Notes under the pieces: model-generated
Seen by the model: the letters and a program-made list of their open reading frames with translations, nothing else
What the model was told of the DNA's origin: nothing
The model's database searches: none
Assembly (NCBI GenBank): GCA_963777625.1
Contig: CAVZRO010000026.1
Span: 310,001-374,000 of the forward strand
Source of the DNA: DATDIC01 sp963777625
Lineage (GTDB): Bacteria > Pseudomonadota > Alphaproteobacteria > Acetobacterales > Acetobacteraceae
Reading direction: 5' to 3'
DNA length: 64,000 bases
Shown here: positions 63,776 to 64,000 of the stretch, in pieces
Layout of the letters: every line of letters starts with the position of its first letter
How positions within the stretch are numbered: the stretch's first letter is position 1
Position numbers and translations under genes: made by a program

Positions 63776-64000
63776 CTACTGCGACGACTGGTCGAACGTG
63801 TTGCAGGACCGCATGTCGCCGCTGTGCAGCCCCACCGACAGCCAGTGTACGCGCTGCGCCGAAGATCCGTGCGTGAAACTGTCCGGCACCGCCACCGGCC
63901 GTCCCGCCTGCCGCTGCAGCCGGTCGTCGCCGATCGCCGACGCGGTGGAGATCGCCTGCTGAACGTCGGCATCACCGATATTATGGTGCCGCTCGTTCAT
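63776..64000 (-). CDS. YpfJ-like neutral zinc metallopeptidase (partial)
   Basis: Only the last 74 residues are in the window. NERHHNIGDADVQQAISTASAIGDDRLQRQ and VPDSFTHGSSAQRVHWLSVGLHSGD match the C-terminal end of the YpfJ/KPN_00809 zinc peptidase family; the HExxH motif lies beyond the right edge. Convergent with tsf. The TAG stop is at 63776. Confidence 0.82.
   Translation of the reverse strand: MNERHHNIGDADVQQAISTASAIGDDRLQRQAGRPVAVPDSFTHGSSAQRVHWLSVGLHSGDMRSCNTFDQSSQ

Overview
This 64 kb window is G+C-rich, densely packed chromosomal DNA that reads as an alphaproteobacterium, most likely in or near the Acetobacteraceae/Rhodospirillales (inference). The pointers are the trpB-trpA-accD-folC order, a DUF1491 gene, rpsB-tsf, a PEP-CTERM protein, a very large fused ferredoxin/flavin oxidoreductase, and many ABC/TRAP uptake systems and short-chain dehydrogenases (SDRs). 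GTGA or ATGA stop/start overlaps are the normal way genes are joined in its operons. I saw no rRNA, tRNA, CRISPR array, prophage or intact insertion sequence.

Layout. 0-3.1 kb (minus): a sugar-acid pathway cluster of an IlvD/Edd dehydratase, an SDR and an FAH-family hydrolase (cut by the window edge), which resembles the non-phosphorylating L-fuconate-type route. 3.2-6.3 kb: a C45-family hydrolase with a recognisable promoter, a PEP-CTERM secreted protein and a frameshifted AAA+/Fis regulator. 6.9-14.4 kb: an SDR lacking its catalytic Tyr, an ABC-F ATPase, a DMT exporter, pepA-holC, a Sua5-type enzyme and a YgjP-like metallopeptidase. 14.4-20.3 kb (minus): Ldh2-family dehydrogenase/NIPSNAP-like protein/orphan molybdenum hydroxylase, then argD-argF. 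20.5-22.3 kb: a small accessory patch with two toxin-antitoxin pairs and a truncated GIY-YIG gene. 22.3-30 kb: amidase, a 14-repeat TPR protein with an unusual cysteine pattern, an SsuBC-like transporter split by an unknown gene, two SDRs, DUF1491, and MarR/GNAT remnants beside a tandem palindrome.

30-36.3 kb (minus): trpB-trpA-accD-folC followed by a secreted glycoside hydrolase, all overlapping by 4 nt. 36.6-40 kb: a 1156-residue multidomain oxidoreductase. 40-43 kb: a fused TRAP transporter and its binding protein. 43-47.4 kb: brnTA, a purine permease, an SMP-30 lactonase, DUF962 and a 2-hydroxyacid dehydrogenase. 47.6-52.6 kb: a sugar ABC importer with one binding protein and two tandem permease pairs. 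53-56 kb: a polar amino-acid/opine-type ABC importer, followed by a remnant of a second ATPase. 56.3-59.8 kb: a large unrecognised protein ending in seven ~50-residue repeats, the best candidate for something new. 59.9-61.5 kb: a second amino-acid binding protein and permease without an ATPase. 62-63.8 kb: rpsB and tsf; the window ends inside a YpfJ-like zinc peptidase gene.

At least nine genes, including trpB, are interrupted by what looks like a single extra or missing base. The number and the conserved identity of some victims suggest uncorrected sequencing indels more than wholesale decay. Those genes are annotated over their full reconstructed span and the break point is given.
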